Assembly (NCBI RefSeq): GCF_040581485.1
Contig: NC_090128.1
Location: forward strand, 43,430,931-43,494,930
Length of the DNA stretch: 64,000 bases
Direction: 5' to 3'
Origin: Linepithema humile
Lineage: Eukaryota; Arthropoda; Insecta; Hymenoptera; Formicidae
The translations under genes and the position numbers were made by a program. The number at the start of each line of letters is the position of its first letter. The first letter of the stretch is position 1. Positions 29,101 through 42,300 of the stretch are shown piece by piece. Below the pieces are notes generated by a model. That model saw only the letters and a program-made list of their open reading frames with translations. It had not been told where the DNA came from and did no database searches.

Positions 29101-32100
29101 ATATTATTATATTATACATCTTAAAATATTATAGAGCAATGAAGGCTATTAAAATATTATTATACATCTTAAAATATTATAGAGCAATGAAGGCTATTTT
29201 ATAGCAGCGCCAAGTTTTTTGCGATTATATAATCATCGTGACTATTGTCGGCGTATGGATTGCATCGTGCAGCGTACTGGTACCGTTTTATGCCTCCGGG
29301 TAAACGCTCGGATCCTTCGATTACGGCGGCATCGACGTCTTCGGAGAGCTGCCAATCAAGGCGCGATCGTACTCTTCTCGAAGGGCAGATTTCAGATCTG
29401 AGATCGACCGATGCAACCTGAATGCGGCGTTCGATAACCCCGCAGCTAAATGTGACGTTTGACTACGCACGAAGGACAATGTCAAGCCGGCGAGATTGTT
29501 CAGATAAACGCGTCATTAAAACGAGCTTCGCAAAGCTTAGCGTGACTGAATACATCTCTTCCGCATATCTGTGAACTTCCAATATCTACGATAATAATTT
29601 ATCGTATCACTTTTTTTTAAGATTCCGCATCGTGAACAAATAATTTAATGTAGCACAAGTATATCTGCTATAACAATACGATTTAAATCATCGTGAAACC
29701 TGCACAATTAATGATTCGAAAATGAAAGAACATTGATGATCAATTAACTCGGCGAGTTCAACCATTTCGCTTAAATACGATTTCTTCCGCGCAGTCCGAT
29801 GACGAGGATGAACTTAAGAACTCTCGCTCCGTAACGAGCGGTTCTGTAAAGTGTTGATAATTGATATTTGATCGCGTGCCAAGCCGGCAATTAAATGCTT
29901 TCAGGAAGCCGCGGCGGCGGCTTCATGGTCTTTTTATCATGCGCGTCGACCGAGAAAAAGAGAGAAAGAGACGGAAAGAGAGAGAGAGAGTCCAAGATGA
30001 AGCGCGCGCATATACGTGAAAAGACAACCAACTGTCTGACTGTCAGTCCGTCTGTCCCATCGGCCACACCTTCGCGGACAGACGGACGAAGAGAGACGTA
30101 CCGTGGAAGAGAGTATCGCGGCTGGTGAACCTAGATGGGATGACGGATAACTCGGCCGATCGATCGTTCACTTGGTGATGGATCTGTTCTCGACTATTCT
30201 TTATTCCCGGCGTTCTGCCCTGCTCCCTGTCCCTCCCTCGCCGCGGGAGTGCCGATTCGAGACACAGCGCGTACACCTTACACGCATTTTCAATCACGAT
30301 CTACAATCCAAACTTGTACGGCTTTATCCTGATTATAGGTCGCAGATAACGACCGAGGGACGGGCGGCACAAGGACCTTTTGATATCGAATTCTATCAAA
30401 CTTCACCGCGTTCGTAATATGAGGATCCGATAATGACGACGTAATAGCAGCGTGTCCCTCGCTTCTTTACCGTCAGCCCGGTAGGCATTGAATTTGGATC
30501 CCGGCGGATTAGAATGACGTAATCCAGACCCTGCATTGGGATTGCTTATATTTTGCAGATCGTTAGGCCGCGTCCGGATGAATAATTCAGCAGTTCTCTT
30601 AATCCGAAATGTCATCATACAACCACGCGCGAATCTTCCTGGCCGCAGCAGCATTTTTTTTAAACGTATCTTTCGCTGGCACATTTTATATGCATATTCA
30701 GCCGGATGTCGATTAGTTAACACGGCGGTAGAATGAGTCACGATTGCGTGATTTTTTTTACATTCGCTAGGTCATCTATCATGGTCATCTATCTATGGTG
30801 TTATTTTTTTAACCCCGTATTAACTCGTTACTGCCGTTAACTAAATTAATGGGGGGTCAGAAGTGTCTACGTGCGTCATTAAAAATGTCCGAGTGGCATA
30901 CATATGTAAGTCGCACGTCTCGAAGGCGCAATCGTCACGAAATGATTTACCTATCATTATCGCCGCATGTTCTTTCGAATCTTAACAAGAGTTCGACAGA
31001 CGATTAGCAGTGAAAGTCTTGCAACGTGAATTATGACGTGTCCGAGAGATGTGCGAATTTAACACGCGTGGCGTTTATTCAAAACTACATTTGATTTTTC
31101 GTTATCGCAGTAAAAAGTTACAGCTTGTCATTATAATAAAGTTACGGAATGAGTTTAATAAATCGAAGAAAACAGGAAATTTGTGTAATATTAATATTGT
31201 ATAAATTTTATACAATTGTGGAAAAAATTGCGCCATGAAAAGTTAACATTAAAGTAAAGAAACAAGATCTATACCTACATAAAATTGATGAGCAAATGAC
31301 TAATTTAAGATCTTAGACTGTGATGTTTGATGATATCCGAAGAAGTTTGGTGATGATGAAGATAGAAGGATAAATATTGACAGGACGTTTCGTTAGTTTG
31401 GAATACGATCTGTTTACAGGACTTAAGAGAGCTAAGCACTGAGATTAAATATCTTTTGACATCCAAACAGCCGGTTAATCTACGCGAGCGAGCGCCTTTC
31501 TTGACCCTTCCAACGTACATGTACTTGAACTCCACCTCTCGAAAGCTCGTAAAGGTCAAATAAAAGTGATTTGCAGTGGATTAAACTGTGTCTAAATCTT
31601 CAGCATTATTGCTTTTTTACTTGAATGTTTACTGCTTCATTTCACGGCGTCGCTTCGCTTGATGGAACAAAATTATAAAATCTTTTCACACCATATCTAA
31701 AGATTATTTTGCTTCATTTATATTCGTGTACAGCGCATCTCGCGAATTAGCAGCGGAAAAGTAATAAAGATAACGACGACCGTTAAGCGGACGACATAAT
31801 GGTTGAAAGAACTCGATGTATTTACGCGCATTTATAAAGAGATGTCTTATCAGGCTTACTTTATATTTTAGCCGGTAGCAGGCGAATGTGAGTAAGAGAT
31901 TTGAATATATAATGAATGCTACGAAACCGCAGGTATATTGAGCCATCAGACGAAACAACGTTCCAAACGATGCTTTTAAAATCTTTAGTCACGCAAGTTT
32001 TATTTACGAGCGCCCAACCAATTTTTCGAATAACCACAAGACATTTAATAACATCATGTGTGGCGGGTTTTCTTACGCGCGCGCCGTGACAATAAAAAAT

Positions 32101-35100
32101 TCTTAATAATGCAAAGAACGCGACAGATTTGTCGGCTGTTTTCACATTCTACCCAAGCATCTTTCAACATTCCAAATTTATTAAAATTCTTCGACAATTA
32201 ATAGAGACTAGCATCGTCAATTTTTTACCCATGAGTTTATGCTAGTTAAACAATCAGAGACAACCAATTTTAAAAAATCCAATGTCTTATTCATCTTTTA
32301 TTATTCTATATATAAAAAATTATTTTTTCAACGACTATTCTTACTATTGTACAAATTATTTATACTATCTTGCCAAATGGATAAACTTTTGAACTGCATT
32401 ACTTTGTGTTGTAATTTTTATGGGCTATTTTCTTTTTCTTTATCCCGCATTCTTCCAAGCCATTGACAGATACAAATAGCGCGGTTAAAAGCAAAAACGC
32501 ACACGCAGCACGGCGAAGTAACAAATAACGCGCGTAAGGGGAGAAAAAGAAATCAGCAGAAAGTACCGCGGGGTAGCAGATAAAACCCGCATTGCGAAAC
32601 CAGATCAGCATTGGCTAAGCGGTTCCACGAAATCCAAAGCGCGACCAATTAAAATTTGCGGTGGCGATGACAGCGATAGAGGATGACGGCTCAATTATCA
32701 CAACAACATAATCATTTGACATATACAAAGTGTCTCGAGTTTTACGTATTTTTATTCGACGAACAATTTATAGTTGTTTCTCCATGTCAGAAATATTAAA
32801 ACATAATTTTTTTTAATTACCTAATAAAAAAAATTCGAATAAATTTACATTAATTGAAATGCATACAGATGACTCATGTTGTTTATCTGATCTCGAACGG
32901 TTTTTATTTAAATCAAGTTAAAACATAAAGTTTAATTATATAGAGTTATAGACACTCATATAATAAAATTAAATATTAACAAATCGCGAAAAAAATTAGG
33001 ACCAACCGAATTTTGCTAATTTTCACTAAAATTATTCCGATCGGTCTGTAGAGAAAGTATTGGGATTGTGAAACAGCCTATATATAAGCATGCACAATGT
33101 CATTGCAAGGAAGACTGAAAGACCCCTGGAGCGCCCGGCAAGCCTCGACGTGCCATATAAATTATTATTGTTAATGGCACACTTATCGGCGGTATATCGC
33201 ATTGTGAATACCGGGAAGCACGACATTGAGTCGATCCGTCCGATTCGTGGTAAACCACCGACTCGCACTAACATCTTATTCAACCAGTTCGAACCATATC
33301 CGTTTCGGCCTTCGCATCTCCAAAAGATAATAAAGACACAATGACTGTATTGCTAACTAAAATTATTGTTAAAAACTGTTTTAATATCATAAATATTATA
33401 ATAGCATTAAAAAAATAAAAAAGTGGAAAATTTAAATATTATTTACGTCAGTTTTGTGTAATTAAAAAATCTTCGAAAATCTTTCTTTGATACTGCGATT
33501 TTGCAATTATGATTCTTTTTTTATATTAAGATACTATGCAATAATTTCCAAAATATTTTTAACTTGGTAAAGATAAAGATATAAATAACATTTTAGAATC
33601 GCTTGCACGATGTCAGCGAATGAATTGGCAATTATATCTCATCGTCTATGATAATTTTTTAGAGAGAGAGAGAGAATTGCCCAAAACAACGTCATTGAAT
33701 ATACCCGAGTCGAAATTTAGCGTCTCTTTTAATGCTCATACAGCCTATATGAACCTATTTTTACGGAATTAGAACCTAGAACTCCTCTTTTAAAACTTGA
33801 TCTCCTATAATTTGATGTTGAAATACTACTTTAAACCTATAGAGCCTCACAAAATAGATTGTATTACTGCGAGAACTCCTCCATTAAACCTCGAACTTTT
33901 ATCTAGTATATATATGTATATATACTAGATAAATTCGACCTATAAAAGTTATTATAATGTTTAATCATAAAGAAAAATATTTAATTCGTTGCATTTCCAA
34001 CTTTTATTAATATTGATACCTTTCCGTTTCCTTCTTCAAAATAGTGATATGATATCTGAAAAAGATTCAGCGCAAAAAAATTTTTTTAAATTAATTTTTT
34101 TATTAAATGTTAACTATTTTAGATGTACTCGTTAAAATTCAAATAAGAATGAAAAACTATACGAGCAATATGCATAATGTGGTTGTATTTTGATTATTGC
34201 TTTATTAAGTGATACAATATTATCAAACGTTTCAGTCTTAATTTGGACCTTTTTCTGTATAAATATTTCTGTCTGAACTTGTTTTAACGCATGTTAACTA
34301 TACTTAATAATATACTCTTAACTATATGTATTACATATACTTAATAAATAATATTTAATTCAATAAATATTATGTAATGTTTTTAGTATCTTATTTTATA
34401 TTTAATATCTTAATTTAATATTTTTAATATAATCACAAAGGTATATGGATTTTCAGCACTAGTTTTATGATATTATCAAGAAATTCTAATGATTGCAAAA
34501 ATCTTCACAATAATAAAAAAAATTACTAACTATATAATTTTAATTAATGATAATTTTTAATAACATAGAATTTTTAAAAATATTAGAAATTAATACTCAA
34601 TAGTTGAATTTTGATATTATATTTTGATATTATCAAGAAATTTCTAATAATTACAAATTTTCAAAAGATAATAAAATTCAACTAAATGGTATTGATTAAT
34701 GATATTTTTAAATTGTATGCTATTAAAAATTATCGTTAATCAAAATTATAGTTAGTATTTTTCTTTATTGTGGACATTTGCAATCATTAGAATTTCTTGA
34801 TAATATCATAAAAGTAGTGCTGGCAAAAAGGAATCTATATATTTTCAGGGTCTAAAGCGGGTCAACGGAGGGTTTTAACTAAACCCTACTTTGAAGCTTT
34901 AGCAGGAAAAAAGGAAATTTCGGACATATTGTAGCGCCAAAGTAGGTGCTATTATATACATACGATACAATGCATAACATCTACTTTGACTCTCTTATGC
35001 CTACCTCAAAATAAAAGATTAAGGTTCAATATAGGTGCTAAATTTCGACTCGGGTATTAATAAGATAAAAAGTGTTATATCGAAATTTATTGGAATATAT

Positions 35101-38100
35101 CTTTACCTATCTGCGAGCCGCTTCGAATCTCTCGTATAATGAGAAAACATGAATTCGTGAATTCGAATAGTGGAGGAAATCGGATTTAATGATAGCTATT
35201 AGCACCTTGAGTGTTCGATGCACTCTCGAATTGCTGGCGGCTAGGAGATTAAAATCCGATGATGAATGACAACCATTTTCGAACAAAAACCTAAGAGAAA
35301 GTTCAATGAATTGCCATCATGAGTATAAGATCGCAAGCAACTTTTAGTAAGTTTCTTCCTTATATAAGAAAGATAAGAGAAAAGATACACACATAACCCA
35401 TTTCGGCGCCGTCTTCGCGCGTGTGTCCATTTCTTTCGAGACGCGTAACCTCGCGCGAGCTTCTTTGCCGCGCCGAATCGTTCTTTAATGATGATTAATG
35501 AATAAGGTGCCCGTATTTCGTTCTGCGTTTATGTTACGTAAAATCCACTTCCGGTAATTAGCTAAACCGTCTGAAAACCGACGGATCGTGGGTGCGGAAT
35601 GTTTGCCACGACGACCGTCGTACAATCGTACAAGCGTTTATAAATCTTGCAATGGCAATCGCCGAATCTGCTCTTGCGACACAAAGGGCGAGTGTAATTC
35701 ATGACTCGTGTGCGGCGTAAATGCGTCGAGAAATAACAGTAACGGTAACTCGTTTGTCGTGTATCTTATGTCCAGCATTGATTGTAGAATAAACCGAAGC
35801 GCGTATAATAATGATTCACAAAAATGACAGAATATTGCCGGAAGACGTAATGGCGTTTGAAACAAATAGCGCATTACACGCCATCGGCGCAATTTTTCAA
35901 GACGGTTGAGAGGCGCGTATTTATCGCGGAAAGAGTATAATTACGGTAAATCTCTAATTACGGCGGTCGAAGGGCGAGATACAAGGGGTATACAAGACGT
36001 ACAAACGGAGAGGAAGTTCTCGGGCAAAAATAATGACAACTCGCTGTAATTACGCATATTGAACCGCGGCATAATTTCACAACGGAGGGAGAGAGCGAAA
36101 GGGCACTCTCGCTCGGCGTTCAAATTGGTCGTGTCAAATATTCGTTGTCAGTCCACCAGTTTTTATCCCCAGTTCGCATGCCCGTATACCGTAAATAATG
36201 CAGATTGCAGCGGCCTCGCTTCAAAGCAAGAAGAGTGACGACAGAAAACCTCGCTTATCTTTCGAATAAAAATGGTAATCAAAACTTAAATTATATCGCT
36301 ATGCATAATCGATAAGAACTTTGTACGTTATACGTATAATAATAAAGATATTATATCGACATGTTCTCCGATCACCATCAAGTCTTGTCCAATATAACAA
36401 TTCGGGGACATCAAAGATAATTAGAGTGAAATATCTTGTACTCGTGCATGTCATTCAATACGGCCCGGCTCATCGATCGAAAGCTTCTTAAACGAGCCAC
36501 GTCGCCCAAACCCGGCAATCATCGTACGTATACCTACGAGCGAGTAATTGCTTATTTGCATAATGACTGCACAAAGTGCCATCTTACTTGATGGAACGCA
36601 CGGATTCCTCTACCAAACTCCAAACTGGAAATCGCGCTGAGTTACACACTTACTGGAATCTTTCCCTGTCGAAACAGAGCCGCGAAAATCACAGATGCTG
36701 TATATAACGAGCGTTAAACAAACTAATGTACCAGGAATATTCACGAGGCAAACCGGACGACGTAATGAGCCACGACGGTCGAATAAACACGAGTGTCCAT
36801 ACATAACCGCGCGATCGGCTTTTAATAACCGCATCGTCACCGCGATGCGAACCTTACTCCAATTTTGTTGAGTTGATACACCCCGTGTAAAACAAGATCG
36901 TGCCATAATTTACGCCGGGCTGTAGACGCGCGCAAGCGCTCGGCGAACCGTCGCGTGATTGCGCGAGCGTTGCCGGTGGCAGAGGACATATGTAAAAAAC
37001 GATGTACGTATATTCGGCATCCCACGTATCCGACCCCCCACGGATACATACGAATCGAAAATTAGATCCCGAACCGGGTTGCGAAAGCCTGCGGGAGAAT
37101 GAGAGAGAGAGAGAGAGAGAAGGAAAGCCCGGTTATTCGCGGGACCCGTAATTGGAGTCCCGGAATCCTGAAATACGAGGCGGTCTTTGGACCACCTGTC
37201 GGAATGGATCGCGGAACGACCTCGAGATTTTTTTACCAACAAAAAGAGAATTCGCGCAAAATATATACGACTTGATCGAGGGTGCCGGGACCGATTTAAA
37301 GAATGTAGGTGTACGACTATCGACGAAATCTAAAGAAATATCGAGCGCCACGTGAAAGCAGTTATTGACGAGGTAACGGTATGTGCGACGACCAGTCGCG
37401 GGATTCACAATGGCTGAAAAACGTTGAATTTACTGATCGGCGAAGCTTGTCGATTCCGCATACAAGTCGTTGGCATTCGTATCGCGACACGAATCCTCGC
37501 TTTTGTTGTTAACTCGTTTGAATAAATATACGCGTTTCTCTTCGCAGCAAGACTGTCGTAAAACGGTCGTAAGAAAGCGTTCATATTGTTGCAGATATCG
37601 TGTTATTTGAGGACATCCGAACTATGTATGCACGGCGGAGATCTCAAAAATGGAGTGACCAGCTTAAGCGTTGGCGTAAACGTTACGAATTTACACCACT
37701 AGTGACGACATAATCCTACATTTACCAATGCTTAAATTCCTTCCTCTTTAAAATATTTATAAGAAACAATTTTTCGTCATAAAATCAAAATCAATGTTCA
37801 ACGCTTTAATCTCATTATTTGTTATAGAATATCAGGTTTTAAAATTCTACTTATATTCAAACATGAAATCTATTTATATGTATAAAATTAGTAAACAAAA
37901 AATATTATTGATCATCTTCTTGATTGATTTATGTAAAAATATGAAGCGTAATCTGCTTTGCAATATAAAAATGCGCTTAAGCAATATCAAATATTTACTA
38001 CAAACGTAACAAAACAGTAAAAAAATATTAAATAAATATTATCTTTACATTATTGTACATTTTAAATTAAAAAAAAAATAGTAAAAATTTCCAAGTTATC

Positions 38101-39300
38101 AGAATAATAAGCAGATAAGCATCAGCCAGTATATATTTATTGTTATATTATAACTTACATACATGTTTTATGTAACATCAAGAATATGATCCTTTATCCG
38201 CGCGTTTCGATCGCAAGAGCGCATAGAATCTAATCAGATTAAACGATTGTAGAGTATCGTCTATGCGGAAAGTTACGACTCGAAGCGAGGAGAGCCCGTC
38301 GCTTCGTTCTTATTTTCGTTTATGCCTGATAGCCAATCGACCTCGAAACAGTAAAGCGATGAACGAGCGTGCACTAAACCACGGTTATGCATTAAAACCG
38401 CAATCGCGGATAGTTTGTGATGAGAGGTGAAGCAGATGTTGTGGTCAACGAAAATGATCGACTGTTCGCGAAAGCCGTGGCGGGTGATCGCGTTTTCTTC
38501 AAGAAGGAGGAAATAAACCGTACAATCACGAATCTAGAATTCAGCGTTATAAAAAATATCTTCCCAAATGAATGTGTTTGATAAAAAACAACTGACCTAG
38601 ATAAAAAATAAGAAACGCATATAATATTGTTAAATCTAGTTTTTAGATCACTTAAAACTTTTAGTTGCTAATGAGACAGAAAAGCTAACAAAAGAGCTTA
38701 TTAAATACGACATACAGGATGAAGAGACTACCTAACTAGCTCGGCCTATTCAAAGATCAAAACAATTTACCGAGATAACTGTAACAGAGAACTCGCGCGC
38801 GTTGGCCAGCATTAGCGTGCATTGGTGGTCAATCTCGGCGCGAGATGATTGATAACTCTCTTGTAAGCGTTATCAGCCGCAGCGTGCACGCTGTTATGTT
38901 CACGTCAGGAACGTGACGCTGATAGACGGACCTTGCCTTTTCTCCTCTCTTCCTCTCTTTCTCTTCGGCTTTCCGGCCACATCCACGCGACTTGTTGCCT
39001 TTAATTCAAAGCTACATGTCGACGTGTTAAACGCGCCCTCCTTTTTCTACTCCGTTAGTCTTCGATCTTTCTTCGTCTTTTTTATCAAAGATTTTACACT
39101 CTCTGTCGGTTCGCTCTCCATCTTCGTTCTTTCAGGATAGATTTGAAGTATGAAAATTAATGACCGAACTGTGTCAAAGCTCAACGAAATAATCTCGTTT
39201 CAGTCATATTTGTTCATTTTTGAAAGTTATGCGTTGCGTGGAATAGAAGAGTGACATTTTTGCTCGGTTACGCTTCTAGGAAACATCCAAAAAATTATGA

Positions 39301-39348
<48 letters not shown>

Positions 39349-42300
39349 TACCTACTGTCTTACAATCGTGAAGAAGCAACATTAACGACACATTTGTATG
39401 CAGATTCAAGCACCAACTCTCGATCACGAGCGGTTGCTTCTCCCTTGGACAACTTCCTGTCTCCCTTGGAAATCTTTTTTCCATGCTCACCAGGCTCTGA
39501 GCGATTGCAGTGTCGACAACTTGAAGTACTTGTAAACTCATGCGTAGGCAGAGTCATGGCACGGAGAGCCGCGTGACAAGAGCGTAATGAATCTACCTCT
39601 CTGAACGAGCATATTTCGCTCTGGGAAGATCTCAAGATAGAAACGCTGCATCGCGGAATTTGAAAACCGCACGCGATTAATGTCGCGACGAACGAAGGAG
39701 AAAACGAAGTCATCAGCCGGAGCAATTGAAGCGCGCATTACACGTCTCTTTCGCAGATAATCCCGCGATCAGCGAGACCTAATTATCCCGTTCTCTCGTT
39801 CGCAATTCCGCGAGCGTTCGCCGCTAATCTCCATTTCAACGTTTAAATTCGCGTCGGTGAATTCCGAGGGAATCGTCGCGATTAAGACCCTGAGTAGGAG
39901 CCGATCAGAAACATTCTGTACAAGCTTAAGATATTTCGCGATAACCGACTCGTAAGAGCCGACTAATGAGCGCGGCGCGAAAAGAGAAGACCGCTCGGCG
40001 GCGCGCGGTTATCTCGCTCGAAGCTCGCGTTTCAGCGAGGGAAACGGCTATGCAAACAGCCGAGAAACTGGTCGGGAATCGTTCGGCAAGTGTGCAAGTA
40101 TTTTTCGAGAGCAAAATCATCGCGCGACGGGTCGGCCGCGAAGGTTCGTCCACCGGGGAAGATCTACCTCCACATCGCCTCCATCATGCGCGCTCGCCCG
40201 CGGCTGCCTATTCCCTCGCAATAAACCCGCGGTGCGATTCTCTTAATTACGTTCGCGCGGACGATAATCTCAGGCCTCGTTAAGAGCGGTGCGCGAGATC
40301 GCTGCCAGTGCACGCCCGAGATGAAACGATTTCAGCGGGATAAGTAGGATAGGCAAGGCGCGCGGTGCGCTTTCGGTAGGTGTGCGGCAGAAATAATAGC
40401 GAAGGACGCCTAATAAACCTGCGGGTGTCCCGCTGCGCGGAAACGGGACGCGCCGGATGAGGCTGTGAGCCAATTACGGCGCGTCCGCGCGTAGCGCGCC
40501 AAGATCTCGAGAACCGATTTATACGATGCTCGTGTTAACCGCATATATGCTCGGCCAAGACCCGTGCTCGCCTGAGGAAACTACGATAATGTGACTGAAA
40601 TTGAAACCGTGAGAAGCAGTCGCATTTTTTCAAAGTCACATTTCAACGAAAACAGATTTGTGCGCTTGCATTTTTCACGTTTATTACGGTTGCATGTTTA
40701 TTACTTGCATTTTTCATGTTTATTACGGAAATATAGAGTTCCAGAAACTCCAAGTGGCTTTTTTCGCTTCAATAATTTTCTCATATCTGTATTTTTCATA
40801 TCTATATCTAATGTTAAATCAAAAAAATTATACGTTTATAATAAAATATTGAAATATAAAAATCGTGTAGCACAAGCAGGATTTAAATTTAATTAATTTA
40901 TTATTTTCTTTAATATAACAATTGTTACGTTTTTTCTCTTAAATAATATCTGCGATATTAAATCTATTCTGATTTTTTACAGAAGCTCCTGGAGAACTTG
41001 GATGGGTGCTAACTCTAGTGATAGTATCTTTAGTATCAGCTGGTATCGGGGCGATAGTGATGTTGACACTTCTTCACTGTCGAAGGTTAGTATCATTTGC
41101 ATAAACGCATATCTTTCATTAGCGTAATTGAAACAATTGAATACCATCTTTTTACAATCAATTTTCGAAAAGGATTGCCAAGTTTGCCTTTTATCGAATA
41201 AAAATCAATCAAATTTAAATCCTCTAAATTGAAATCTTTGTATATAAACGTTACTCAGTTCAATCTCCACGAGGATACTTTTCTCGAACATCTCGCTGAG
41301 AAACGGCACTTCGATACGGATCGCCGCACCGACAGATTCGCGAGCCGATCGCGGTTTCGCCTCACAATCGATCGGTAGATTCTTTTAAATTACTACTTAC
41401 CAGCGATACATAATCGAATGAACCAATCGACATTAAAAACGAGGATGAAAAGCTTGCTAACTAGATCAATTCGATACGAATCCGGCAGGTGACAGACTAA
41501 CGGCGTGTCGAAAGGACAAGAAGAGAATGGTGATGAGAATATCGTTATAAAAGGATCACGATTGCGGTCGGATCTCGATTAAAATTCCTGGGTAGCCAGG
41601 AAACTAGAATTTTCGTGATCGCAATCTTCTCATTCTCCTTTATGAAAGATGGTCTCCCCGTGGAAGATAATTTATTAAACTTGATTACCAACTTGCATGT
41701 TTCTTCATTCGTAATTCTCACGAAAAAATGCGCTCGTGTATGAATGATTTAAAGCACACGTCTCTGATAAATTGATGATGATAAGATGATATGTGAGAGT
41801 AGTTATCGTTGATTTATGTATATCACCTAATAATACTCGTAATTTTCATTTCTTTATATAATTAATATTAAGAATTAGAAATTATATGTATAACTCTCAT
41901 CACAAAATTACAAAAAAAATGCATTTTTTATGTTAAATTACTTACTGTATCGTTGCTCTGCTGTCGCCCGATGTCTCCGAAGTCTCTTCTTCTTCTCTCA
42001 GCGGTCCTTTGACACTCACACGCGTTCACACTCACATGCGGCACACGCATTGCTCGCGCGCACACCCGAATACGAAAATCGCGCGACATTTTAAACGGCA
42101 CTCCCGACGCGCATTTCACTATATTACGACGAAACGAATATATTTCGTAGCACACGCACAAAATTTATCTGTAAAATATAAATATATTTACATTACAATA
42201 ATATCCGAAACAATACTGTAATTATAATATATAAATTATACATATAATTGTTATCTTCATAATACGATAACTCTAAATATTTCTCAATATTTATAGAATT

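Larger units (their letters stand above)
17747..40982 (+). other. Intron 2, about 23.2 kb, rich in repeats
   Basis: Donor GTGAGT at 17747 and acceptor TTTTTTACAG ending at 40982; phase 1 on both sides. I see no nested gene that I can support. The intron holds CpG-rich islands at about 19.1-19.5, 20.2-20.5, 21.5-22.0 and 39.9-40.5 kb, where frames are open on both strands because stop codons are rare. It also holds the palindrome at 26.1-28.0 kb, the AT-rich repeats at 28.4-29.2 kb, the element at 33.7-35.1 kb and several microsatellites. Long introns like this often carry enhancers, but none can be identified here. Confidence 0.75.
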
